NCBI RefSeq assembly: GCF_902167145.1
Contig: NC_050097.1
Coordinates: 43,880,095-43,944,094, forward strand
DNA: 64,000 nt
Source: Zea mays
Lineage: Eukaryota > Streptophyta > Magnoliopsida > Poales > Poaceae
Reading direction: 5' to 3'
In this document: in pieces, positions 23,139 through 34,804 of the stretch
How the letters are laid out: every line of letters starts with the position of its first letter
Position numbering within the stretch: position 1 is the stretch's first letter
Translations under genes and position numbers: made by a program
Notes under the pieces: generated by a model
Told to the model about the DNA's origin: nothing
Databases searched by the model: none
What the model saw: only the letters and a program-made list of their open reading frames with translations

Positions 23139-24392
23139 TGAGAGCACCTAGAGGTGGGTGAATAGGTGATCCTGTAAAAATTCAATACTAAATAGCCACA
23201 AGCTTGGTTATAAAGATGTTAGTACAATAAAACCAAGTGGCTATAGAGCGAGCTCTTGTGAATCACAATAATCACAGAGAAAGACAACACAAGAGACACA
23301 ATGGTTTATCCCGTGGTTCGGCCAAGTATAACACTTGCCTACCTCCACGTTGTGGCGTCCCAATGGACGAGGGTTGCACTCAACCCCTTTCAAGTGATCT
23401 GATGATCAACTTAAATTCCACGGTATTCTTCCTTATAGTTATCTTCCCATTTGCGAGGAATCTCCACAAGTTGGAGCCTCTCGCCCTTACAAGATTGATC
23501 ACAAAGAAAGCACAGAGTAAGGTTGGGAAGAGCAACGCACACTAGAATTAAATCCACACCGCAAACACGCACACAAGTGAGAAGATGAGCACACAAAACA
23601 CGCGCGGGGAGTTTGCAACTCGAAAAGTGCTCCAATCTCAAGAACGATGAACGATTGCGTGAAAGTGAGGACTAGAAGGCTTGGAATGATTAGATTGTGC
23701 TTGGGTGCCTCCTCCATGCGCCTAGGGGTCCCTTTTGTAGCCCCAAAGGCAGCTAGGAGCCATTGGAGGCCAACAAGGAAGGCTATCCTTGCCTTCTGTC
23801 GGGTGGTGCACCGGACAGTCCGGTGCACTACCGGACAACCACTGTTCATGTCCAGTGCGCGATCTCCTTCCTATTCTGGCGCAGTCGACCGTTGTAGATT
23901 TGTGGCAGTTGGCGCACCGGACAGTCCGGTGCCCCCTGCCGACCGTTGGCGTGGGCCACGCGTCGCCCGCGGATTACGCGGCCGACCGTTGCGCTGGCGG
24001 CCGTTGGCTCACCGGACAGTCTGGTGCACCACCGAACAGTCCGGTGAATTATAGTCGTACGCCGCCAACCTTTCCCGAGAGCGACCTGTTCACCGGAGTT
24101 CAGCCTAGCGCACCGGACACTGTCCGGTGCACCATCGGACAGTCCGGTGTGCCAGACTGAGCAGAGATTTGGCTGCACCGAGCCATGTCTTTTGGTTCTT
24201 TTCTTTTCTCTGTTTCTAGCACTTAGACAAAATGTGTTAGTACTCAAAATAATGTACTAAGTCTAGAAACGTACCTTGTTACATGATTTGCATCTTTTGC
24301 TTGTTTGGCACATAATATTTCACTCACTATGTGTTGGACACTTAATCACCAAAACATTATAGAAATGGCCCAAGGGCACATTTTGCCTTTCA
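23139..24392 (-). repeat. 5' LTR of Sirevirus A
   Basis: 1254 bp from TGAGAGCACC to GCCTTTCA, followed by AGGAT. It keeps the ~63 bp palindrome-bearing segment (about 23964-24030) that is deleted in the 3' LTR. Confidence 0.9.
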
Positions 24393-24397
24393 AGGAT

Positions 24398-24506
24398 GGT
24401 TCCCCTGCCCCCATCGGGACTCAGCACCCGTACCGCTCATCTCAGCGTGGATACCATGTCTATGGCAACCTCGACTACAGGACCAGGATAAATTTAGAAC
24501 CATAGA
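24398..24506 (+). pseudogene. Pre-gag reading frame of element O, part 2
   Basis: Continues O after the second AGGAT copy. About 35 codons, rich in Pro, Tyr and Arg, run to a TAG at 24503-24505. It joins the block ending at 6558 when A is removed. Confidence 0.5.
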
Positions 24507-24903
24507 TCGTTAGCGTTGAATCCTATAATCAATGTTTAAAATAGAAGTCTTAGTCTTAGCTTTAGTATTATTATCAATTAGTCTTAGTTAGACACGGTAG
24601 TTTGCTTATCCCGTGTTTTTATGTTTGTCATGATGAACTATCATGGATTTGGATCTTTGTAATGACTGTCGCCAGAGTATGGGTACCCCCTGCACTTTGG
24701 TTTACTTGCTAATATTAATAAAATTAGTTATTTTATTGGGAAGCCTTTTATTCTAGTTTCCTCTTTATCTGAGAAAATGTGTTTGCTTGTGTTGGAAGTC
24801 AGTGAAGATGCTTATCTGTTCAGTATTGTGGAAGAATTCTATACTCTTTTCTTATGCTGCAAGATTTGCAAGATCAGTTCTAATGTGTGATTATATTCCG
24901 CAG
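24507..24903. other. Spacer between the pre-gag frame and gag of O
   Basis: AT-rich, no ORF. The last bases TTATATTCCGCAG before the gag ATG at 24904 resemble a 3' splice site, so a spliced gag message is conceivable. Confidence 0.4.
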
Positions 24904-27900
24904 ATGTTAGACAACAGGCGCAGAGGAGGGAGGCATGCTCAGCAGGAGCAGCAAGCACCGTAAGATGAGGCACCTCAACAGCAGTTGCCACCACTGCCCC
25001 CGATGACAATAGAACAAATGTTTCTGATGCAGACTCAGGCAGTCCAAGCAATTGGACATACTCTGGCCACCATGCAGCAGCAACAACCCCCACCTCAACC
25101 TCAGATGCAAGTGCAGATGCCTTAGATATCCAGAGATAAGCGTGTTGAATTCATGAGAGGTCATCCCCTAGTGTTCGCTCACTCTGCTGACCCCATGGAT
25201 GCTGAAGATTGACTGCGTACCGTGGAGCGGGAGTTGCACACCGCTCAGTGTGCTGACAGAGAGAAGGTTCTGTATGGCCCCCATCTGTTGAGGGGAGCAG
25301 CTCAGTCTTCGTGGGAGTCCTACCTCGCCACCCACGCCAACCCCGACACTATCACTTGGGAGGAATTCAGAGATAATTTTCGTTAGTATCATGTTCCAGC
25401 AGGTCTGATGACAGTGAAGAAAGAGGATTCTTTGGCGCTCAAGCAAGGGCCCATGTTAGTCAGTGAGTACCGAGACAAGTTTCTGCAGCTGTCTCGCTAT
25501 GCTCCTGAAGATGTCAACAGGGATGCCAAGAGGCAGTATCATTTCTTGAGAGGCTTTGTTGAACCCCTGCACTATCAGCTGATGAATCATATCTTCCCCA
25601 CATTTCAGCACCTAACTGATAGAGCAATCATGACAGAGAAGAAGCACAAGGAGATGGAGGATCGCAAGCGCAAGATTGGTGGACCTCAGCCTAGGAGCAG
25701 CAATCTCCCTCGTTTCTCATGCAACCCACCTCAGCAGTTCAAGCAGAATTAGCGCCCGCCTCAGCAGTAGTTTTAGAGGCAGTACCCTCAGCATCAGCAA
25801 CAGAATCGCCAGAACAGTTAGACAGGAGGAAGTCAGTTCCAGTGGCAGAATCAGCAGGCACCTCGTCTTCCTGCCCCAGCAACTAACCAGAGCAGTCAAA
25901 CAGCCCCAATGCAAGGCAGAACATGTTTCTACTGTGGAGAGCAAGGCCATTGGGTGATGCATTGTCCAAAGAAGGTAGCTCAATAGCGGTCAGGCCCTAG
26001 TGCCCCAGCAAAGCAGAATGTGTCTCAGACAGGAGCAGACAATCGTGCCCAAACACGTTACAACCATGGGAGACTAAACCATTTGGAGGCTGAAGCACTC
26101 CAGGAATCACCAGGCATGATAGTAGGTATGTTTCCAGTCAAATCCCATATTGCAGAAGTGTTATTTGATACTGGAGCAACACATTCATTTATTACTGCAT
26201 CATGGGTAGAAGCGCATAATCTTCTAATAACCACCATGTCAACACCCATTCAAATTGACTCAGCCATTGGTAAAGTTCAAGCCGATAGTATTTGCTTGAA
26301 TGTAAGTGTGGAAATAAGGGGGATAGAGTTTCTCGCTAACGTCATAGTAATGGGTACTCAGGGAATAGATGTTATCCTAGGGATAAATTGGCTAGATAAG
26401 TACCAAGCAGTTATCAGCTGTGATAAGAGAACAATTAAGTTGGTGTCCCCACTAGGAGAAGAAGTGGTGACTGAGGTAGTCTCGCCCGAGCCAAGGAAAG
26501 GAGGTTGTCACCGTATGGCTATTGACAGCAAGGAGGCAGATCTGCTCGAGACTATCAAGGTTGTGTCAGAGTTTCCGGACGTGTTCCCTAAAGATTTACC
26601 ATGTATGCCACCTGAGCGGAAAGTTGAGTTTGCCATAGAGCTTCTTCCTAGAACCGCCCCCATTTTTAAAAGAGCCTACAGGGTATCTGGACCAGAGTTG
26701 GTTGAGCTCAAGAAGCAAATAAATGAGCTGTCAGAGAAAGGTTACATCAGACCAAGTACCTCACCTTGGGCCGCCCCTGTCCTATTCGTGGAGAAGAAGG
26801 ATGACACTAGGAGGATGTGCATCGATTACCGAGCTCTGGATGAAGTCACAATCAAGAACAAGTACCCCTTGCCCAGAATAGAAGATCTGTTCGACCAGCT
26901 GAGAGGAGCCAGCGTGTTTTCAAAGATAGATCTGAGGTCAGGTTATCATCAGCTCAGGATCCAACCTTCAGATATCCCGAAGATAGCATTTATTACCAAG
27001 TATGGGCCGTATGAGTTCACCGTTATGTCTTTTGGCCTAACGAATGCACCAGCCTTGTTCATGAATCTGATGAACAGTGTATTCATGGATTATCTCGACA
27101 AGTTTGTGGTGGTATTTATTGATGATATTCTCATATATTCTCTAAGTGAGGAGGAGCATGTGGATCATTTGAAGATGGTATTGCAGAGATTGCGAGAGCA
27201 CCAGTTGTATGCAAAGTTGAGCAAGTGCGAGTTCTGGATTGATGAAGTCCTATTCTTAGGTCACATAATAAAAAAAGATGGATTGGTCGTGGATCCGAAG
27301 AAAGTGGTAGACATTCTGAACTGGAAAGCGCCAACAGATGCTCGAGGAATCAAGAGCTTCATTGGGATGACCGGATATTATCGGCGATTCATTGAAGGAT
27401 TTTTGAAGATTGCGAGATCGATGACAGCTTTGCTAGCCAACAAAGTTGAGTTCAAGTGGACCCAGAAGTGCCAAAAGGCCTTTGAAGCGCCGAAAGAGAA
27501 GTTGACTACAACGCCTGTCTTAGTCTTGCCTGATGTGCACAAGCCCTTCTTGGTGTATTGCGACGCTTGCTACACTGGCTTGGGATGTGTATTGATGCAA
27601 GAGGGGAGAGTTGTGGCTTACTCGTCCCGACAGCTGAAGGTTCATGAGAATAATTATCCAATCCACGACCTAGAGTTGGCAACAATGGTTCATGCACTGA
27701 AGACATGGAGGCATTATTTGTACGGGCAGAAATGTGATGTGTGTACAGACCATAATAGTCTGAAGTACATATTGACCCAGTCAGAGCTGAATATGAGACA
27801 ACGAAGATGGTTAGAGTTGATCAAAGACTACGAATTGGAAATTCACTACCATCCAGGCAAAGCGAACGTGGTAGCAGATGCTTTAAGCAGGAAAAGTCAA

Positions 27901-28486
27901 GTCAATATGATGGTCGCTCACCTGATGCCTTATGAGTTGGCCAAAGAATTTGACAGGTTGAGTCTCAGATTTCTGAATAACATGCAAGGAGTAACAGTTG
28001 AGATAGAACCCACCTTAGAGCGAGAAATCAAAGAAGCACAGAAGAATGATGAGAAGATCAGTGAAATCCGGTAACTGATTCTAGAAGGAAGAGGTAAAGA
28101 TTTTAGGGAGGATGCAGAAGGTGTGGTATGGTTCAAGGACCGTTTGTGTTTTCCCAATGTCAAGTCTATTCAGGAGTTGATCGTCAAGGAAGCTCATGAG
28201 ACAGCTTATTCCATACACCCTGGAAGTGAGAAGATGTATCAGGATTTGAAGAAGAAATTCTGGTGGTACGGAATGAAAAGGGAGATCGCAGAGCATGTGG
28301 CTATGTATGATAGTTGTCGGAGGATCAAAGTGGAGAATCAGAAGCTAGCCGGGTTGTTGCAGCCATTGCGAATTATTCAATGGAAATGGGATGAAATCGC
28401 GAAGGACTTCATAGTCGGATTGCCTCGTACTCGAGCCGACTACGATTCCATTTGGGTAGTGGTGGACCGCTTGACCAAGTCAGCCA
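24904..28486 (+). pseudogene. gag-pol: gag-pol of element O (Ty3-gypsy), with ten stops and a truncated integrase
   Basis: One continuous frame from ATG 24904. It holds the gag core, a CCHC knuckle (about 25921-25965), protease with DTGATHSF, reverse transcriptase with FIDD, RNase H, and the start of integrase with an H-H zinc motif whose first Cys is replaced by Tyr. In-frame stops are at 24961 TAA; 25123, 25384, 25750, 25768, 25774, 25819 and 25984 TAG; 25210 TGA; and 28072 TAA. They fall mostly in Gln-rich stretches, as expected from C-to-T decay. The frame ends abruptly at 28486, where the truncated LTR of D begins. PR-RT-RH-INT order defines Ty3-gypsy. Confidence 0.92.
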
Positions 28487-28856
28487 TGTCCCTGTCAAAG
28501 ATGTTTATACCCTCGAGTACCCAGTTTATCCCCAGAATATTCCCACGAGGGGAGGTTACAGATAGTCATTAAGGTAAACCCTATTACATACACGACCCTA
28601 ATCAGACCTGACCTCGCGGGGCCCATCACTATGGGCCGAATCACACATGGGCCTTCCCCGACGGTGGGGATGCGGGAGGGCCGTAGACATCATGCGGGGC
28701 CTTCGTCTGCGACACCAGAGCGAAGGGGGTCGCACCGGTCTCCATCCGGGTCGCGCCCTCGGCTTGTTCTAGCGTGTTGTGGATGCAGCCTTCGCCAGAG
28801 TGATGAGGAGACGAAGGCGTAGAGCGAATGGTAGCGTATTCGCCTTTGCCCCAACA
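28487..28856 (-). repeat. 3' LTR of element D, truncated
   Basis: It aligns to 45058-54311 (minus element C) over 370 bp and ends CCAACA at 28856. The 149 bp corresponding to 44909-45057 are missing at the outer edge, where it abuts O's integrase. The inner border reads TTTGCCCTCCGAGG on the plus strand, the complement of a purine-rich PPT. Confidence 0.88.
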
Positions 28857-29025
28857 TTTGCCCTCCGAGGGACCAGTTCGACTAACTCAGCTAGTGCCGA
28901 AGACGCCGCTAGATGGTGAATACGCTGCCCTCGCTCGAAGTGGTCTCGCAGGGGTTTTTGAAATGTGACCGTTGATGGACGTGTTATTGTTGAACTGCGT
29001 GTTTCCCGAGGCGTCGCGTCCTGCT

Positions 29026-29086
29026 TATAAAAAGGCGATCGTGGCTGGCCTGGTCCCGTCTTCCGCTCGCGCTGTAGAAACCCTAG
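29026..29086 (+). promoter_or_regulatory. Plant-type promoter of the antisense gene in D
   Basis: TATAAAAA at 29026-29033 is followed ~45 bp downstream by AAACCCTAG (29078-29086), a motif common in plant 5' leaders. The first usable ATGs lie at 29161 and 29183. All of this is on the strand opposite to D's gag-pol. Confidence 0.55.
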
Positions 29087-29182
29087 CTTTTCTGAACTGC
29101 TCGCTTGCCCTCCTTGTTCTCCTGCTTCGGAATTCTGGCCCGCATCAAGCAGACCGCGTGATGTCGCCACCAGTACGTTCCA

Positions 29183-32100
29183 ATGCATTCTTCTTCGTCT
29201 GCTGCGAGTGCATCGTCGGCCGCGCCGTCGTTCGAGGATACTTTGAGCGATTTGGCGGTGATGGAGTTGCAGCCTAGCCATACCGTAGAGTTCGGCACCT
29301 CGAGGATTTCCTTGGTCCACGTGCTGGAGATGCAGTGACTTGGGTACTTTGGTGACGACGTCGGGCGGGTGCCGGATGCAGAGGAGATCCCCGATCCTGA
29401 AGGCGAGTTGGTTGTTTTCGAGTCCTTTTTCATCGCCGGCCTTCGCCTCCCAGCACATCGCTTCGTGGCGGAAGTGTTGCAAAGGTTCAAAGTGCAGGTT
29501 CACCAGTTGACGCCTAACGCCGTGGTTGCGCTCGCGAAGTATGTTTGGGCGGTTACTTCTTACGATGGGCAACCATCTATGGAGGTCTTCGCTAAGAATT
29601 ATTGCCTGCATTGGCAGAAGAGAAACATAGGAAATAAGATTGCTCAATTTGGATGGTGCACCTTCACGCTGAGGACTAGAAAGACTTCGGCGGAGGTCGT
29701 GGAGATAGTCCCTTGCGCCAGGAACAAGTGGGGAAACTGATGGGATTATTGGTTCTATGTTTCTCCTGGTGATGTCGAAGACCTGCCTGGCCTGCCTCCG
29801 GCCATTCTTTGCTCACATTGTTATGTGGCGTTCCCTCAATTCGAGGTGGCGGAAGATGATGAGGACGAGGGGGCCCTTCGGTATGCTGCCCGCTTGAGTA
29901 GCAGGCGTGATTTGGTTGAGGAATTTATTGGGTATGGGGTGTGGCCCTTGGCACATGGCTGGGTGCTGGGCGAAGTGTGCCCCCGGCGGATGCCGACCCT
30001 GGGCGACCGGTTGGTTCGAACTCCTGCCTTCGTTGTGGATTTGCATGGTCGGAACTCAGCCGCATTTGTGCGCAAAGTGGAGGCTGAGACAGTGAAGATT
30101 GTGGGAAAGTATGTTCCGAGGACAGAGACCCTGAGGAGTTGGGATATCCACGGTTCAAACGTTCAGTTGAACCGCGTCTTTGAGTTGAACAATTTGCCGT
30201 ATGGCGGCTACCCGGGGGACGACGACACCGATGCTGCTGTCCGCAGGGGGAAAAGGCGATGGCGACGGTTGATGAAGTCCCATCGCGGGGAGCAGCGCCG
30301 AGCGGGGCTGCCAAGAAGAGGAAATTAGGTACAATGGCCGAAGGGTTGGGGGCTTCTGAACGTTTTGTTGCGGAATTATTGGAGACCTATGCAGTTCCCG
30401 GGGAGACGATGTCTTCGCCCGAGCTCTTGGAGTCTTCTGCGCGAATACTGAAGGTCACCGGAGGTCGCTGGCCTAGGAATGTTCTGATTCCCTGGGCGAC
30501 TGGCGAGGACATGTTTGCATCTCGATTAGCTCATGAGATGAACAATTTTCCTTACAACCGTAATGTTGCTACTGTTGTGACGGCAGTGACGGAGAAGGAT
30601 CGCCAAGACGCACCGCGGAAACGTCGAGCATTCGCAAGGGTTGGTGACCCGTGGCACGAGGTCAAAATGGCGCGGGCGAGCGTGAAGCCTGCCGCCCCCG
30701 GCGCCAGCATGCCTCCGCCTAGCGCGCCGGGTCCTAGCGCGCCACTGCCTGCCTTGCCCACGCAAGAGCAAAGGCTTGCGTCGCCAACGCATGCTGCCGA
30801 GGCGACGGTGGGCGACGCCAAAGTCTCCCGGGATATTTCTATGGAAGACTACACGATGGGCGTGGTCACGATATTCGACGCCCACACTAGGCGGGGACCT
30901 ACTGGTGAGTTTTTGTTTTTTGTTTGTTTTTTAATGAAGGCTTACTTGACTGTGGTGCAGGAGCAGAGTCTGGGCAACTGGCTGTTGTCTCGGTACCGGC
31001 GGTGGCTGGCGCTATGGCTGTGGCGGCGGGTGCGAAGGGGCCTACGCAGGATCCGTGGGTCAGGTTTTGTGCCAGTGGTGAAATTGCTTCGGCCGCCGCC
31101 GCGAAAGACCTAGCCGGCTCAGCTGTGCAGCAGCCGAAGCACGTGAGTAATCTTTGCCTCTAGGAACGTTTTTTATATTATGACCTAGAATTTGACAGTC
31201 CTTTGTGCCAGGTGACCGCCTTCGCCGAGCGTATTGCGTCGGGGGCGCTAACCTTGGAGTTTGCTGCCGAGAGACAGCGACTCGAGGGGAGGATGGAGCG
31301 TCTCCGAACGCAGCATACCGAGGTGGTGCGATATAAATCAGCAGCGGAGAACAAGAGCCACAACTTGCTTGAGAAGCTGTCGGCGGCGGAGGCTGAGAAA
31401 AAGGACCTCGGCCGCCAGCTTGCCGCGGAAAAGGAGAACGCGGACAGGGCCCGTGCGAAGGCCCAGGCCACCCGTGGCAGGGCCCACGCGGAGACCCAGG
31501 CTGCTCTTGCCGAGGCCAACCTCGCCCTCTAGAGCGCTACCAACGTGGAGTCAGGGCACAGAAGTCTTCGCGGCTATCTGGACAGGGCGGAGACCTCCAC
31601 TCGCACAGGGGTCGACCGAGCACACAAATTGCTCGTGGACGCGTACCGCGAGCTTGGTGCGCGTACCGCCCCTTTTGACTCGTCCGGCGAGGAGGTGGGC
31701 CTTCGCTTCCTTGGGTGGTTGCGGGAAGAACTAGAGCTCCTCCAGGCTATCGTGACGGGTCTTATGTCCTTTGCCTCGCTCATCACCTATGAAGGAGCTA
31801 TGAATGCTTTGTACCGCGAGGGGTGCAGGCACTTCAATGTTTTTGACCGAGCCAAGGAGGACTTCGACTGTGGGATCTTCCAGGTCGAAGACGAGGTGTT
31901 AAAGCAGTCCGCTGGGGTGCTTTACGACAGAATGTGAGGCCCACACATCCGCGATACCGTCTGGGAAAGGTCGGACTGGGAGCTGGAGCAGGTGCGTGAT
32001 GTGTGTGTGTGTGCGCGTGTTTTTTTAATGTACATTTGTATTTTGTGATATTTCTGTAGATGGCGAATGATGAATAAGTCAATGACTTTGGAGGCTTGGA

Positions 32101-32780
32101 AAGCTCTGTGACCCGGGCAAAAGATGTGAGGACGGAGGCTGGGGAGCAACTGACGCCGCTGACCGACCCTCACGAGGATCCAGTGGCGGCCGCCGTCCTG
32201 CCTGGCGAAGACGCTCCAGCGACGGCTGCCGAAGACCCTGCAGCGGCGACCGCTCCTTCGCAGGTGGCGGGATCGTGTTATGGGTGTTGCGTTTAGAACC
32301 TTATTTGTGTGATACTGAAAGTCGGTTGTTGTGCAGGTTCCGATGTCTGGGCCTACGCAAGCAACCCCTACTGATGATACTAATTTTGTGGCGGCTTCAA
32401 ACGCAGTGCCTGTTAGTGATAGTTTGTCTGGTTCTGAATTGGGGTCTTGGTCATCTGATGGTGGTGAGTTTGGGAGCCCGTTTTCCTAGACTGAAGAGTC
32501 TTCGGATGAAGATTTGGATTATTTTGCTGCGTTAGATGTGTCCGCGGCGGAGTCCTCACCGCAGCTGGAGGTGGGCGAAGCGTCTGATCCCCCGGCTGGT
32601 GTGAGGACCAAGCGTCGTCGACGAAAAGTGGTGTCGAAGCATAGCGTTGGCGAGATGTCGCGAAGTGGTACGCACAGTCGGATGGGGATGGAACAAACCC
32701 GCCTTCGGGTAGATCGGGGTGGGCAACGAGATTGGTTGTCCTCATCGTGTGGGACGAGTATTGGTGAGGGGGATCTGTGA
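29183..32780 (+). pseudogene. Five-exon antisense gene of the Tat element (Transposase_28 / 'putative gypsy type transposon' type)
   Basis: Exons: 29183-30904, 30961-31142, 31212-31991, 32060-32263 and 32337-32780 (TGA). All four introns (56-73 nt) are GT...AG, and every junction keeps the frame. Exon 1 has the region typical of Pfam PF04195, an antisense frame known from Tat-lineage elements: hydrophobic helix, then LxPNA-like and Trp-rich segments. Exon 2 is Ala-rich; exon 3 encodes a strongly charged coiled coil followed by a helical domain; exon 5 is acidic and then basic. Decay: TGA 29336, TGA 29738, a frame change near 30245-30258, TAG 31530, TGA 31935, TAA 32075, TAG 32487. Function unknown. 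Exon borders are inferred from sequence only. Confidence 0.75.
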
Positions 32781-33111
32781 AATCTTTTTGAGGGTGAGGA
32801 GTTGAAAATGATGTTGTTTAATTTTCAGGAGGCGGGCCATATCCCGAAGGCTGAGCCGATGTAGCATGTTTGCTGCCCTCACTCTTGTCTTGCGGTAGTG
32901 AGTAAAAACGCTGCCCTCCCCGGCTCGCAATAAAGAGGGAGGGGCAACAAAATGCGATTTGTATTTATTTGTGCGGTGTGGTTGGTGACCCTTCGCTGTG
33001 TGTATGTAATCTGTGACAACATTCTTTGTTGTTTGTGTAATGTGGCTGGTGACCCTTCGCTTGCCAGTGCGATGTTGTTGAATGAGATGGGGACTTCATG
33101 CTTGTTATGAT
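32781..33111. other. Spacer between the antisense gene and the tandem repeats in D
   Basis: No ORF of note. A duplicated phrase TGTGGTTGGTGACCCTTCGC / TGTGGCTGGTGACCCTTCGC (about 32977 and 33041, ~64 bp apart) is the only structure seen. Confidence 0.5.
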
Positions 33112-33381
33112 TGTCCGGCTGCACCCTTAGGCGACTTCTGCACGGATTTGTCTTTTAGTAAAGACTTCGTATCGTGCACTTATTATGCTTGTCCGGCTGC
33201 ACCCTTAGGCGACTTTTGCGCGGATTAGTCTTTTAGTAAGGACTTTGTATCGTGCACTTATTGTGCTTGTCCGGCTGCACCCTTAGGCGACTTTTGCGCG
33301 GATTTGTCTTTTAGTAAAGACTTCGTATCTTGCACTTATTGTGCTTGTCCGGCTGGACCCTTAGGCGACTTTTGCGCGGAT
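33112..33381. repeat. 78 bp tandem repeats, about 3.5 copies, in the 3' region of D
   Basis: TGTCCGGCTGCACCCTTAGG starts at 33112, 33190 and 33268, and as TGTCCGGCTGGACCCTTAGG at 33346, each exactly 78 bp apart. Units differ by only a few substitutions. They lie between the integrase end and the antisense gene, the region where Tat elements are known to carry variable tandem arrays. Confidence 0.95.
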
Positions 33382-33649
33382 TTTGTCGCACGCGAGGGTA
33401 GTCTACGCTACCTGTCGTGGTGACTTCGTATCGATCGAATGCCGAAGGCCGTCAGAGCGGTCTTTTTCGACATGGTGATGATGCTTGGATTTTTTTGCGG
33501 GGGCTTTTCACTGGTATATCACATGGCACCGCCTCGTTAAAAACCTCACCCCCAGGAGGAAAAGAGTGTGGGCCTGAATAGCATTGTTTGAAGAATTACA
33601 AAGGCTCGTAGGCCTTGGGACTTAAACAAAAAAAAATCGGAGATTATCG

Positions 33650-34740
33650 ATGTTCCAGGAATGTTCTAAGTCTTCACCGGATGACGTTGCCAACCTGTAA
33701 GCACTAGGGGATGCCTTCGTCTTGACTATGTATGGACCTTCCCACTTTGGCTCTAGGTTACCTCGAGACTCTGTTCGGGTGGTTCTTACGAGTATGAGGT
33801 CCCCTTCGTTGAATTCTCTTGGGACGACTGTGTTGTCACGCCAGGCCTTGGTCTGAACCTGATATTTTCAAGGGCCTGCAGGGCGAGGACACGGTCTCCG
33901 TCGATGAGATCTTTGGAAGTTGGTTCGTCGACATCGGGGACGACTGATTTGTTTGTTCGGGGGGACCCATGCTTTAACTCTTGCGGCGTCATGGCTTCAG
34001 ATCCATACATTAGGCGGAAGGGTGTGAACCCGGTTGCCCGGCACTCTGTCGTATTCAGGGCCCATACAACTTCAGGTAATTGGTCGGCCCATTTGTCCTT
34101 TTGTCATCAAGGAGCCTTTTCTTGATGGCGTTAAAAATCTTGCCATTGGCGCGCTCGACAACACCGTTGGATTGTGGGTGGTACACAGAGGTGAAGATAG
34201 GCTTGGTGTCGATGGAACAGCAGAATTCCCTGAAGTCTTGGCTGTCGAACTGTATGTCGTTGTCGACTGTGAGCTCGGACGGGACTCCGAAGTGGCAGAC
34301 AATGTTTTGCCAGAAGAATTTTTGGGCGGTCTTCGATGTTATTATGGAGATTGCCCTGGCCTCAATCCACTTTGTGAAATATTCAACGGCGATGAAGGTG
34401 AACTTGAGATTCCCTTGAGCTGTGGGCAGTGGTCCAATGATGTCCAGCCCCCAGCGTTGAAGTGGCCATGTATGGGCGGTGAGCTTGGTGAATTGTGAAG
34501 GGTGGACTGAGCGAGGAGAGAACTTCTGGCATGCTTCGCATGACCTTGTGACTCAATTGGCAGTACAAATTATTGCGGGCCAAAAAAATCCCTGACGAAT
34601 CACCTTGGCAGCGAGGGCCCTGGGTCCTGAGTGTGAGCCGTAGGTTCCGCTGTGGACTTCGCGGAGGATTTCTATGCCTTCGGTTTCAGTTATGCATTTC
34701 AGCATGGGCTGGTTGATCCCCTTTTTGTACAGCTGACCCT
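33650..34740 (-). pseudogene. Integrase of element D, broken
   Basis: On the minus strand a zinc-binding region (His-x-His start near 34650; C-x2-C near 34520-34535) precedes the catalytic core, with Asp in WGLDIIGP (about 34435-34460), Asp in TVDND (about 34265) and Glu in NGVVERAN (about 34150). A C-terminal domain is readable to about 33650. An in-frame TGA lies between the zinc-motif His and Cys pairs (about 34554). The core also has frame changes, so the enzyme is dead. Confidence 0.8.
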
Positions 34741-34804
34741 CGACTAATGCGAAGTCCCTGCTCCTGTGCTTTAGTCATTTGGCCTCATTGCGATCGGTTG
34801 GATG

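Larger units (their letters stand above)
6559..24392 (-). mobile_element. Sirevirus A (Ty1-copia), degenerate, interrupted by Sirevirus B
   Basis: It is flanked by a perfect 5 bp target duplication AGGAT (6554-6558, 24393-24397). The right-hand 5' LTR is 23139-24392 and the left-hand 3' LTR 6559-7749. PBS, gag, pol and PPT lie on the minus strand. The LTRs differ by many substitutions and a ~63 bp deletion in the left copy. gag and pol carry stops and shifts. After subtracting B and its TSD (9006 bp), A is about 8.8 kb, the usual size for maize Sireviruses. LTR palindromes and the CCHC-containing gag support the genus. Confidence 0.92.

Noticed and set aside
33112..33381. 78 bp periodic repeats as a CRISPR-like or riboswitch-like array
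   Set aside because: Units are contiguous with no unique spacers and belong to the 3' region of a retrotransposon.
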